From NCBI GenBank assembly GCA_028554645.1, contig JAQOOI010000047.1:124001-188000 (forward strand): a DNA stretch of 64,000 bases, given 5' to 3'. Shown here one piece after another: positions 1 through 12,000 of the stretch; position 1 is the first letter of the stretch; each line of letters begins with the position of its first letter. This stretch comes from Omphalotus guepiniiformis. Lineage: Eukaryota; Basidiomycota; Agaricomycetes; Agaricales; Omphalotaceae. Both the position numbers and the translations under genes were made by a program. The notes beneath the pieces were generated by a model, which was given only the letters and a program-made list of their open reading frames with translations, was not told where the DNA came from and did no database searches.

Positions 1-1570
1 AATATCTGCTCAAAAGCAATATTCCATTGAGAAGGATACAGTACCATGTTGGGCTGATGCATCACATTCAGCAGGAAATTACCTTCCCTGTAATCAAACA
101 GCCTCCACTGATTGTGATTCCAAGCGATGGATGTAAGCACAGACACTGCAATAGCAGGGCTCAATGTTGATACATCAACAATCCAGGCATCCCAGTAAAC
201 CGGCCTAGAACAATACATCAAGGAGCGGATGATGCGTTCTACATCACCCTCACAGCCATGCTGCACAATTCTTTGTTGTTCTCGTTGTTGATCTTCATGT
301 CTTTGGGTGGATTGGTTGAAAACATGATCCTGCACGGCGTAGACATTTGTCAACTCGGAATCAAAGACATCTTTAACAAGGGGTTTGGTTTCAAGGTTCA
401 GCCCTCCAAAAGCTTGGACTACAATGCTATGGATCTTGAAATTGGGAGAGGTGGTGAATAACCAATACAACGTCTCCACTGCAAGCTCATGACTCCTAGC
501 TTGGATTGCTTTACTCTCACGGTCTTTCATGGGTTGCAGGAAGGAACACCTTGAAGACAACTGGACAGAACTAAGGACTGAATCAGCTGTATTGCAAGGT
601 AGAACAGGGTTGTTTTGCCACCAAGCCCAAAAGCCATGCAGAGAGGTCGTGATGGTATAGATGATTAGATATGTAAGAGGGATGGCGAAGGAAAGGAACT
701 GCGTCAATGGTGTCTGGTATGGGCACTGTGGGTTGAAAAGTGGTAGAATATTGCTGATGAAATAAAGAAGAAAAGCAACAGCAGTGATTGCACCAATAGC
801 AACAGCTATGGGGAACAGAAGGGGGATGTAAAAGAGGACCAGACCAATAAGAAAGAGTGCAAGGGAGATGTGCATGATGATTGGTAGTAGGCCAGTGATA
901 GTTGTCACTCCCCATCGCTCGAATCCAAGATACCGATACTGTCGTCGATGAGAACGATAGCGGGCATCACCAGAGGAGAACGAATCATAGTGATATAACC
1001 ACTGCTTCACGAGGACTGCAAAGAGCGCCACACAAAGACTTGCAGCGAGACTGCAAGCCCAGAGTCCGTTGACCCAAACAGAAATAGTGTCGGGAGAAGA
1101 TGGGGCGTTTGGATTCAGAGGGGAAGACGCAACACTATCAACTGATTCTCCTTGAGCACTTGCCCTCTGGATTTGAACTAACTCGTACAAAAGTAAAGAC
1201 GATACTTCTGCCGGATTCTGCTGCAAGGGTATAGACGCCTGTGCGAGGAATGAAGTAAACACTGCCGAGAAAAGACCTGCCTGTGTGGGGTTGAGTACGC
1301 ACTTACCAATAGCGTCACGAACACTGAAGTACTCACAAAAACCAGGATGATATCTACTACACCATTATTCTCCTCCACCAACTTTTTATCAAATGCTGCA
1401 GCCTCTTTCATGTATACGCGGTAAACTCGAGCATCAGGTCCAACCTCCTCAAACTGCTTATCTGGTGGACCAAACTCCTTTTCATAGTCATCCTTCTCAT
1501 TGGGTGACTCTGCTTTTGAATCTTCACGTTGGTTGCGACTATTGGAGTTAGAGAGCCCTGGCACACGCAT
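1..1570 (-). CDS. DUF6535-family multi-pass membrane protein (3' part lies beyond the left edge)
   Basis: The protein starts at an ATG at 1570. An upstream in-frame GTG at 1618 also keeps the frame open but is less likely. Exon 1 is 1337-1570 and exon 2 runs from 1280 past position 1. The 56-nt intron 1281-1336 begins GTGAGT and ends ACACAG. Splicing joins ...DIILVF to AGLFSAVFTSF, the hallmark first membrane segment of the basidiomycete DUF6535 family, preceded by the usual acidic amphipathic stretch with a GPPDKQFEEVGPD-type motif. Further hydrophobic segments follow (LWACSLAASLCVALFAVLVKQW, then a pair near IIMHISLALFLIGLVLF and IPIAVAIGAITAVAFLLYF). The remaining visible part is soluble. 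About 500 residues are visible and the frame is open at the window edge. A TTATAAAA box sits about 65 bp upstream. The biochemical role of this family is unknown to me; it is expanded in agaricomycetes. The family call is firm, the function open. Confidence 0.88.
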
Positions 1571-1631
1571 AGTGTCGTGTAGAACGAGGAATAAAACAGG
1601 ACGTGAAAACAAGAACACCTAGCTGCAGAGT

Positions 1632-1639
1632 TTTTATAA
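1632..1639 (-). promoter_or_regulatory. TATA-like box upstream of the DUF6535 gene
   Basis: Read on the - strand this is TTATAAAA, about 62-69 bp before the ATG at 1570. The spacing fits a fungal core promoter. No other element is evident. Confidence 0.4.
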
Positions 1640-1986
1640 GTGCACACCGCATGTCAAACGCAACTGAATGCACGAGGGGACTTCATTCATCACACAGCGG
1701 GGGAGATTCTGCAATTCCGATTAGTTTCTTAAGCGCCAGACGTGAATTTAGCTAACCGTCGTTGTGACTTTATCTGGCAAGTTTTCTCGACACACATTAG
1801 CAGCTTAGAATGAAGAGGAGAGGATAGCAGAGAGTACCGAGTTGAAGGTATTGGTCTTCACTGCAAGTCACTGCGAACGCCCGTGAAGCTAATCTGATGA
1901 GGCGTGAAATTGAAACTAACAATCGTAATGATTTTCTCCAAATTCAGCAAAAGAAACAAAAACCGCCCGTGTACAGCACTTACCAG

Positions 1987-2200
1987 AGCTGCACGGCAGA
2001 ATTGAACTTTAGTGGCGCTTTTATGACAGTGGCGCTATTGCTTCTGCTGCCTGAAGGCTGCAGGACCGCCCTGGGGAAGTCGTAGCCTTCTCTGACCTTC
2101 AGGTTGTTGTTCTAAGGGTCAGCTGAGCTGCACGGCAGAGTCAAGCTTGACTGTGCGCCACAGTCTGTGGCGCTTCCGAGTCTGCTGCCTGCAGGCTGGA
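1987..2200. repeat. Two diverged direct repeat units with internal CTGCAG-rich motifs
   Basis: A unit starting AGCTGCACGGCAGA, containing GTGGCGCT and ending CTGCTGCCTG(a/c)AGGCTG, occurs at about 1987-2063 and again at about 2126-2200. The two copies differ by substitutions and small indels. Inverted words (CTGCCTGAAGGCTGCAGG) could form hairpins. No coding sense is evident. This may be a fragment of a small non-autonomous repeat. Confidence 0.5.
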
Positions 2201-5200
2201 GAGGGCTACAGCAGGACCTCGCTGCCGACCTCGCCTGCTCCTAGATCTTGATGGTGTCTCCCGTTTCGAAGCATCGGAGCCAGTTTAGTGAGGGACAAAA
2301 AATGTAGATGAAACCGACTTGTTGGAAGGAAGGAAGGAAGGCCACCAGCGTGGTTCGAGGATTATATGCATATACGAGTGACAATGCACGCTTGATATTG
2401 TCTGTCAGCCAGTATTCAAATGCACAGACAAACAGACCTTTGGCTTTGGAAGTCAACAAGGCCAAAAAAAACCACATACTACTGCGCGCACGGACCAACC
2501 ATTCAACATCGCTCTGCAGAATCTGCACCATCACCTCGATTGAAAGCTCGAGTATATGCCCACACTTGGTTCTCACCACACGCTCTCGTACATCTCTTCC
2601 CCTCAAACTGCAAAACCCAATACCCATAGAAAGATTTCGGAAAAATGCATCGAGTCATTAGTCCAAGGGTTTCCAAAGGATTTGGCAAAGGTTCGAGCCG
2701 TCCAAAACCTCACAAGTTGATGAGGTTGAATGGCAATTCTTCAATAGAAAGTGGCCAAAAGTGTCGAAAGCATCTCGTATAGGAAATGTAGGGTGAGTCT
2801 CTTGATAACAACATTACCCTGCAGAAACTTACTACAACTGGGTTTGTGCAACCTTAAAGGTTTTACGACGGTCGCTGTTCACAAACGCATTACAATCATC
2901 CACGTCGCAGGCTCTCGTATCCTTCGAACACTTGGTTCATCTCAGGCTCGTGGTCCCCCTCGGATTCCAACCAACACCAGGAATTCGAACGACTCCAAAT
3001 TCTTCATACCCATTACCTTTGGGCTGGCTAGATACCATCTATTCCTTCTGGATACTTGGGCTTCCGGTTACTCTAAATCGCACGGATGAGCAAGCTGATA
3101 CACCGTCACAGAAATCATCCGGGCTTTCGCAGATCGGCGAGAAATAGGATAGATGCGATGCGGTATCGTATACGGTTCGTAACCGGATGAACTTTTCCTC
3201 TTCTCTTCGTTCCATCACGCACCACTCATTTGATGCCTTTCAGAGTGGAAAACCGTTCAATGAGTGCATATGGCTTCTTTAGACCTCACGACTCGATTCA
3301 ATGAGACAAAACCCACCAAAGTGTAAGGACGTTCTTTTCATCGATGGGAACTTCGTCGTCGGTGTTAATACGCGAAACACGCTGGCTGAAGGGCGGGTGA
3401 AGCAGCGGGAGGTAGATAAGAAGTATTCAGCGAAAAGGACGGAGCTATAAAAAAGGTGCGCTTTGCATTTCTCAGTACTGGGCGTCAATTCACTGATTCA
3501 ATACGCGTGATCATGTATAGGAAAGTAACGCTTCAGATTGTTTTGGCACAACTGAAGAGATTGTACGCACCATCACTAGTATAGCCTGGCACCGACATCA
3601 CGTAGTGAGTGGTGAATGATGATTCTTGAACACTCCACCCGTAGGAGTGACCGAGTCAATTCGTACCAACGAAGACCTACTCAGGTTCCTAACTCGTAAC
3701 CCTCCTCCCAGCCATCGCCCCCTCGTATTGCGAAAGCTCCCTCTACGACTCGAGCTACATATGCATATATCGACCCAATATCATATTCATCTTAGTTGAC
3801 CGTACCCGCCATACAGTTGCGGGCCTGCGGCGCGTATCTGCATCACGTAGTATTCACTCGTGGAATAACTTAGTCCAGGCCAAGGCTAGGCGCCGCAGAG
3901 GGGGCGGCGGGACAACGACTGTTCGTTGGGCTCGGCAGTGCGTTCAGTACAACCCTACTTACTAGTTATTTATGACATTGATTTCTAATCTACGTACGTC
4001 TGCCTTCAGTACTTAGTGTACTCAGTCCGGTTCTGGGACCTCGAAGAGTGGGATTCTGTAGGGGGAAATCCCGTTGACTGAATGACTGTCTGCCAGTAAT
4101 GACAGTCACGTTCGAATTCCGTTTTTACGGCCGCACGTTGACGGCACGGTCGCACTACCGTACTCATCGTCTAGTTCCGGGAGACTTCCGACGCGTTGGA
4201 CCCAGGTAACATGAGCTCATGAGCATATCAGTGAATCTGTCATTGTCTGCTCACCGATGACACCAACGACTAAAAATTAATACTGGAGGGGCATTCACAC
4301 CGATACATGATACAACGTATGCACGTATGTACCTACGTAGGTTTTTTTGTCACCTTGCTTGGAACTTGATCAATGATTGTTGTGTCTACATATACATCAT
4401 GATGAACTCCTCGTATATGTCTTTGTAAGAATACATATTGAAAAATATGTAAGTGTAATTGATATTGATTATCGCTTGTTGAGTCTTCGACTTCGCCAAG
4501 GGTCCGATAAGTAATGTATTGATCGATCGAGAATCGCTGAAGTTTGCCATCAGAAATGAAGTACATACATCAAGTTCAGAACGATGCCTTTCAACTTCCG
4601 ATATCAGGACGTATTGTCAGTGGCGGGAATTTCAAGAGAAGTAGATGCGTATCGTAGGCTAGTATACAGATGACTTGCATGTATAAAAAGTACATGGATC
4701 AGTACCGTGACAATACGTACTTACATTCGACGGTAATCGAATCGTAGTATCGATTGCTATGGAAGGGGTAAAGATAGAGAAAACGAGTAGATTGTGGATC
4801 ATTTAGGCAGGGTCAACCCGGGGTTCGTCTTCGTCATCCCCTGGCCCTCATTTGCACCCATCAGGCAATGTGATGATGATTGCGTACGTGCATGAGGGGG
4901 GAGTGGGAGACCTTGGCTAGGCTCATCAGCCTGCTGCGCTGGGTACTTGGAGTAATATGTACTTCGTGACTTCGTCTTAATAATGAATGTAACCCCAGGT
5001 GGAATGTGGAATCAAATAATGTTCAACAAGTCGAACAATGCATTGCAGGGTTTATATACAACAATACCCTTCCCCACCACAAGGTCCCAGGGTCCCTCCC
5101 ACTGATAGTTTCCCTTCCCGCATTCTCACTCAACTCAACTGCACCAGCCACTGAACGTTAACGTTGAACGTTGAACGCCAATCACAGCGACTAACGCCAC

Positions 5201-5265
5201 CATCGAACGAGTCGATCCCCAAACGCTACGAATAGCTAACCAAACATTGACAATAGCCCACAGAC
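2201..5265. other. Gene-poor interval, no recognisable gene
   Basis: Short open frames occur on both strands (for example 2751-3147 +, ending in a stretch with PLGWLDTIYSFWILGLPVTLNR) but none joins into a recognisable protein. The 2751-3147 stretch contains plausible GTGAGT...CAG intron signals, so a small unknown or relic gene cannot be excluded. I saw no tRNA-like or rRNA-like sequence. The part nearest 5266 has a TTATATA motif near 5050 that may belong to the EthD gene promoter. Confidence 0.5.
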
Positions 5266-6210
5266 ATGTCAGCAGAACCTTCCACCCGCGCACGTCTCCT
5301 CATCTTCCTCGTCAAAAACCCTGCTTTGTCCCACGAGGAATTCTACAAGAAATGGCTTGAACTAGGTGCGGTGTTCAAGAGCCTGGATGTGTTTACGAAG
5401 AATATCAGGAGGTACGAACAGGTAAGGGTTGATTTTGGGTTCTTGAGGTTAATGAGTTTCTGACGATTGGGGTTGCGTGTCTATGTGGGATGTAGTACCA
5501 TGTTGATCTACCTACTCTCGAGTTATTGAAAAAGGCTCCGGGATTAGTCGTTCCTGATATCGACGGAATCGCGTTATTCGAAGCTGATAACTTTGAGAAA
5601 CTTATGGCGGTACGTACCAGCCCATCCTCCCCATCCCATCTAATCTTATCCTTCCCTCCCACTCCAGCCCTTCGGCTCAGAAGACGTCAAGACAAAGATT
5701 CACCCCCTCGAACCCGCCATCTTCGATATCCCGAAAATCCGTGTCTACCCCTCAACATTCAGCACCCCACTCAACCAAATCCCTTCCTCCCCTTCCCATC
5801 CCGGCGGCGCAGCCGTAACCGTCCCCGAAGGAACTCCCCGCCAAGATCGCGTCACGTTCGTCGTCTGGACACGTAAAGACCCTTCCCAAACCCTCGAAGA
5901 TTTCCTCTCTTGGTGGAAAGGTTCCTTCGTCGACGCTTTCATTTCTTACCCCAAAACCAAAGACGCTTTGTTGACTTACGAGCAAAGCTACCTTTGCGCA
6001 CCGATTGCGCAGATTATGGCTTCGAGGGGTAGGAAAGCTATGGATGTTGATGGTGTTGTCTTCTCGGAATCGGAGACGTTTGAGGGTGCGTTAGGGTTCT
6101 TTGCTAGTGAGGATTTCGTTAAGAGTGTTGCGGATAAGGAGAAGGGGTGGGTTGATGTTGAGAACAGTCCGATTTTGGGCTTTAGGCAGGTTAGAATTTG
6201 GGAGTATTGA
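5266..6210 (+). CDS. EthD-domain protein (dimeric alpha/beta-barrel)
   Basis: Three exons are 5266-5421, 5496-5609 and 5668-6210, giving 270 aa. Both introns are GT..AG (GTAAGG/TGTAG and GTACGT/TCCAG) in phase 0. The N-terminal half (RLLIFLVKNPALSHEEFYKKWLE...) and C-terminal half (VTFVVWTRKDPSQTLEDFLSWWK...) each look like an EthD/ferredoxin-like half. Together they make a tandem two-domain member of the family that includes fungal polyketide tailoring proteins and ETBE-degradation EthD. The ATG follows an ACAGACATGTC context and is the first in frame. Substrate and role cannot be deduced. Neighbours are not obviously functionally linked. Confidence 0.85.
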
Positions 6211-6509
6211 GTGTAGGAAATGATGGTTGAGGAAATGAATGTCGAAATTTGTACGAGTATGTAGTTCTCGTTAGATCTTTGAAATGTGACTATTTGTGTA
6301 TTCATTAATGTTCTCGAAGAGATTGAGCGTTCCCGTCCGAGTTTTAAATTTTTGCGTCCTCGCGTCGCCGTAGAACATCAGGAGTGCAGATGCATCGAGA
6401 GTTCAGGTTCAGGTCGTCAAAGTAAATGGTTCACGTAATATTCTCTGACTCACCGATCTATTTGAAGCTCCGCTTTAATATTATTTCCCCGACAACCCGA
6501 GGGTTCCGA
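6211..6509. other. 3' flank of the EthD gene
   Basis: AT-rich sequence that probably holds the 3' UTR. I see no gene and no discrete element. Confidence 0.4.
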
Positions 6510-9010
6510 ACTTTATTTTGAATCTTGCTCACCATCATCGACATCACTGGTAAATTTCTGGCAACGCAAGACAAAACCGATAGGGCTGCGAACTTGGAAA
6601 CTCGGGGGGCTTCCGCTTGTAGGAGCTGTCTCTACGGCTATAAGGGCCACGACAACAAAAAGGCGGGATGCAGATGGAGACGGGCATGGGAGGGGGTATC
6701 GAGAGCTCCGCGTGAAATTTTCATTCCCGAAACGAAACGGTGCACTCTTTTGAATCTTTCGCGAACCCATCTGAGCGATGATGTCTATCACTGGCAACTC
6801 AAGAAAAACCGCAAGTGCTGCCTTCCGCGGGCGTCAAGAGCTTCAATTCAGATCAGGAGATCCCGCCAGTCACGGTGGCCGTTCTTGATATCATCAACCA
6901 AATAGGGAGCCGGAATGGCGGGAAAGAAAAAAGTATGTCATTAAATTCACTGGCTCTGGGGATATATATGCTGATTATATGCTGATTAAAACGTTCAAGG
7001 GATGCCTGGGAAGGAGGTGAAAATCAATCGTCTTTCGAGTTCCGACCACAGGATAATCTGCCGATTTGTTCTGTGTTGGACGGTGGAGTACATGCCGGAC
7101 TCCTGCTTCAAGATACTTCTGAACCAGTGGGGCCTGACTGAGTCCTGACGCTCACAGAGTCGGAAACAGGATATGAACGGACCAATAGGTGGCTACGTGG
7201 TGTGCTTACCGCCTAGTTCTCCCGTGTTCCTATTGCTAGTGCGTGCAGGATTGAGGAGGTGTGTGTGTACAAAGCAACGTGCATATACTCGATGAAATTC
7301 GGACATCAGACATCGGGCATTGGGGATCAACAAGGTGCTGGTATGTTCATCGGCGAGTCAGTTCTTCGAGGGGGTGATCAATCATCGGTGGGGTTGGACC
7401 CCCCAGACTGTTAGGAGGGATGAAGATGAGTCGCCGGATATTCCGATTCGATCGCGATATCCTATACTTTGTTAGGACGATCCCGATTCATCTGCACCGG
7501 GGCTATCGCAACCAAGTCCGCGGGCCCATCTTCAAGTTTACTATCACTGGCGAATCAAGACTGACCGACAATTGCTGTGGACGTGATGTGGTACTTGAGG
7601 AATATACTGGCTCCTGCGGAAATGTATATATTGAAAACATTCAATGCGAGCGCTGGGTTGAAGAGGAGGTGAGAATCAATCATCTTTTCGAGTTTCAACC
7701 GGGGAATTCTTTGTTGATATGTGTATTGTACACAACCCATCGTCGAGCCTGCACTAGCAATAAGAACACGGGAGAACTAGCGGGAAGGACACTCCACGTA
7801 CTGCGTGAGGAAACGTACTCCATCTTTGAAGAACATACTCAATATGACAGACCTACTCGGACATTCGGGCGCCGGGCATCGGGCATCGGGCATCGGGCAT
7901 CGACGTTTCAACAGTCCGACTGAGCGTCAATATCAATATCAATATCAATATCAATGTATCAATCTTCGGCGGGCATGGATATGCGTGGACCATAATCGCT
8001 CTGGATGTCGATATTACTATTAGACGGATGAAGATGAGCTGCCGAACATTCCAAACAATCGGGGGATAAAAACATACACTTGGCACTTGCTGGGACGGCC
8101 TTGGCTATCGCGAACAGTCGCGAACCCATCTTCAAATTTGCTATCACTGGCAACCTAAGACGGACCGACGCTTGCTGCGGACGTGAGGGGCGCTACTTGA
8201 AGGCGGCTATGGCTTTGAGGCTATGTATATGTCGACCAAAATATTACGATGCTGGTAATGATCAACCAAATTCGAGTAGCGGATGGGTGATGCTCTGTGA
8301 TGCTTTTGCTGAGGACACGTCATGGACAACGGAACCGTGACCGGGGGGCCGGGGAAGGAATGCTCGCTCATCCAGTGACGCTCGAGTAATGAGTGAGTGC
8401 ATACAGAGTCATAGTGAAATGGTACATACCAGCAGGTGGAGTATACTTCCTTGATACTTCCCGCTAGTTTCTCCCGTGTTTTTATTCCTATTGCAGGCTT
8501 GACAAGGCGTGTGGCGCTTCTTCAACACAGCATACATACCCAATGAAAGATTTATATAGATCTTCGGGGATCGGGGATTGTTAAGTTGTTTCAAAAGCGT
8601 CAAATTCTTCAAATTCTTCAATATCAATCTATCGTCGTCGGCGGATATGAATTTATGAGCCCTAGATGCTAGGAGGATGAAGGTGAGTTGCTGAACGTTA
8701 CCAATCTTATACTTTTATTGCTAGGACGGCCCATTGAGGCTGCATTGCTGCGGACGTGAGGGGCACTACTTGAAGATTACCATCATGGCTTTGGGGTGAC
8801 CGTATAGTCAAAAGGCGCACATAGATCTTCGCCAAACAATTGGGGATGAACAGGCTGTTGAAGTGATTTATCGTCGAGTCATATTTTTGAGGTTCAAACG
8901 CGTTTAGTATCAAAGGGAGATCAATGGTATCAATCTATCAAAATCGGCGGCTTTGAGCCTACGGTGTTCACCCTGGATGTTAGGCGGATGGAAACGACTT
9001 GGACGGCCCA
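6510..9010. repeat. Degenerate tandem array with a period of about 600 bp
   Basis: The same ordered set of words recurs: a GTTAGGCGGATGAAGATGAG-like start, a (A/G)CCCATCTTCAA(A/G)TTTGCTATCACTGGC segment, then a GCTGCGGACGTGAGGGGC-like segment. Copies begin near 7410, 8019, 8668 and (truncated) 8980, with an older relative at 6510-6800. Each unit also carries CTCCCGTGTT(T/C)(T/C)TATT. The units are interrupted by stops in every frame and look non-coding, or derived from a long-dead gene. No terminal repeats or target duplications are apparent. Confidence 0.6.
7873..7955. repeat. Two adjacent microsatellites, (CGGGCAT)n and (CAATAT)n
   Basis: Four consecutive CGGGCAT units start at 7873. About 25 bases further on, at 7928-7955, CAATAT is repeated four to five times. 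Both sit inside the degenerate tandem array. A weaker relative (ACATCGGGCATTGGGGAT) occurs near 7310 at the equivalent place in the previous unit. Confidence 0.8.
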
Positions 9011-12000
9011 CGAGCTTAGGTCCAATTCCATCTTAGGCTACATATGCAAGTTCAAGCAGGTTCAAGCTCGGAGTTTTATTTCTCAGAGTGTTTAATTGAT
9101 CTCCACACAACATTACGCTCTATTCACCGCCGTCTGTCATACGTATGCTGGCATAAACCTCCGAAAATTGAAATATCTCAACTGTCACGAATACATACGA
9201 AACCTAACTTGGATCTACTTACTGAGCACGTAAAAGGTTTATTCCCATTTCTGAAACCCTTCCTTTCATTCTATGACTCGATCAAGAAGCGGGCTTTTCG
9301 CATGTATTTTCCAGACATTCAGGCTTTTAGTCAGGGAACAGATATGCGATTACTTGTACGAGCACAAGTACATGATTACTACAGACGGGTGCTAACCTGG
9401 TTGTGACAATTTGAATGACAACTTTGTATACTTGTATAAGTAAGCCAATCGCCGCGAGTCGGTCCAACTGCGAAGCTCTTGCTTCACCGAAAGATAAGAT
9501 TCATATACATAATCCATATATGTAAGTGCTTACCGGGGGAGTGACCAGTGTGGAATTTCAGAAATATCAAACCTGTATCAAACCCCTCGAGAGTCGAGAG
9601 ATGGTATCGTGAGAACGTTAGGCGGCATTCAGACAGCACCCGAGCAAGCCCGAGCGGCACACTGACGGTTGGAACTACTTCTCAAATAGTTCCAACCTTA
9701 AAACGGGAATAATGCACCAGGAGATATGAGGTAAATAAAGAGAGGAGTGAGAGAGATGTGACTTGAAGGTGACCCGTCGTGTATACTATCGATGCCGATA
9801 GCTGGCGCCCAAAGTTATCACGGCATCTCTCGGCGAGGGGTTGATAATTACTACAGTCGCTTACGGTCCTCCGTTACATACCAGTGTTTCAAGACAAAGT
9901 TCCCTTTTATCAAACTGCGTAATGATTTGAAGGCTAGTAGCGGCGTTCTCTCAAGCCGGCGGTGAAAAGTCGTCTGTATGTACGGCAACTAAAGACGATA
10001 CCGCAGTCACAAGTGGAGATATTTCTACATATGAATGTGCATGTACATGGAGTCTTGAGAGCACGAAGGGGAGGAATCATAAATGCCACGGCTCTCACAG
10101 TGCTTGTACTTACAACAGGGAGTAAACCACTTCAACGCTCAGCGCTCAATCAGAGATGAGGTATGTTCACTCCCGCTCATCCTTCTACACTTGTTCGCTC
10201 CGAGTCGACGATGTGTATACTATATACCGTACATACGCAGCCGAAGGTCCAGGCTTTCGGGCATTGGTGGATCATGACGTTTATTGTTTTGCTAGAATCT
10301 CCGCCTCGAGCCTTCGAGTTAACTACTTCAGGGGTTTATACAACTCAACTTACATCCGAGTCAGCACTCGACTTTGATGGGGAATGTTCCGAATTAGACC
10401 ATTATACTCCTGTAAGACAAGCTCGCGCAAGACATCCGGTCTTGACAACAAGTTTGACTGTACGTCCGATGGTTTTATGCGTTAATACGTATTCACTTAT
10501 AGACTCAAAAGTCGTCGAAGCACCGAGGATCGAGGACTCAGAACCAGACAGGGGCTTTCAATGGGGAAACATCACGCTTAGGCTCGTGAGAACACTCAGG
10601 GGAGAAAGGGTACGTACAACTTCGTAGTACGGCCTCTTCGGGTATACACTTGCCGATGAACTGTATGAAGCACGGTAAGCTTGCCGCCAAAGGGGATGGT
10701 GATATTGAGCTGCAGTGGAGAGGCTGTGAGAGCGGATGAACGTGCAATGTGCTTCCCAGTCCTTCCCTGAGCGGTCCATCGAACACAGAGAAACGAACGC
10801 TATCATACTAGTAGCAACGATCCATCATGAGGATCATCAAATCTTTATCAAAGGTACCTAATAAAGGTGGACATGGTGGTGCTTTCGTGTTTTTTCCGAC
10901 CAGTAGGGTTTGGGAGTCACTTGCGGGTACGGCAGGAGGTGTGGTCCATGAACTTTGTACGGATATACTTACTGTACATTGTTTCGTACTGAACTCCTAT
11001 GTGACTGATGAGTGAATTCCGGTTGTATTCCGGGAAGGACAGTACTTTGTATGTGTAATAGGGGTCTCGGGTTGCCCATTCCCATTGGGGCTTTACTGGC
11101 ACAAGTCGCAGCGGTCATACTATGTAAGACAATGTAGTAGGAACCTCAAACTCCGGACGTGAGATACATAGAGAAGGATTCGGGATGTATCCTGCCGAGA
11201 TATACTTACAGTCGCTTGATGATTTCGTGAAGCATTCGAATGTATTGAACACGGATGCGCGATAAGCACATACCCTCTCAGCCCTGCTGTAGATACTTAC
11301 CGTAGTTTCCGTATTTAAATATAGATAGCAAAAACAATCTTTGCAGTACGTATGTCACTGTTTCAATCGTTGGCATGACGTTTACACGTTTGGGTCCATG
11401 TAAAGTGTTTTGATTCTCCGCAAGTGATGTATTAGTTGATTCTCAGCCAGAACTTCGCCGACATTCACTTGGCGCTAGCGTAAACCTTGCGTTCAATACT
11501 TAGACGCGCACCCACAGGTACTGATTGTGATCTTCTACAAGAATCACGATACATTTGTAACAAATGTAGAAAAGTCCCACCGACTCGGAAGGTTCGAAGA
11601 AGTCGATGATGTACGTCCTGATGGGACTTGAGACCGATGGACCGACTATGATAGACAACGTTCTTTCCACTTTGACGCACGTAAGTCCCCAGGACCGACT
11701 TACTAACACTCCGAGATGTGTGGCGCTCAAGTTTGCTGTGAAGCTCAAGGGACTATGTACTGAGAAGAGGAGTACATGAGTCGTATCACAATCTTCTAGT
11801 GACTACAATCTAACTCCAACTAACTTCTACAGGAGTACATATCTTTATTCATCTCTCAATTCTAGCGATATGGCTCTTGGCGTGATACTATGCGGACGAT
11901 TCCACTCTCCGACGTCGTAAGTATTAAATGGAGGCTTTCCCCATTCCAAACACATTTTGCGCCTTGGTTATCTGGAAGGCGTCTTTGGACGGACGGGAAA

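Noticed and set aside
1281..1306. A 26-nt intron in the DUF6535 gene
   Set aside because: A longer 56-nt GTGAGT..ACAG intron (1281-1336) with the same acceptor restores the conserved membrane segment better and has a normal length.
2640..2720. tRNA-like GGTTCGAGCC loop near 2690
   Set aside because: No matching acceptor stem or anticodon arm around it.
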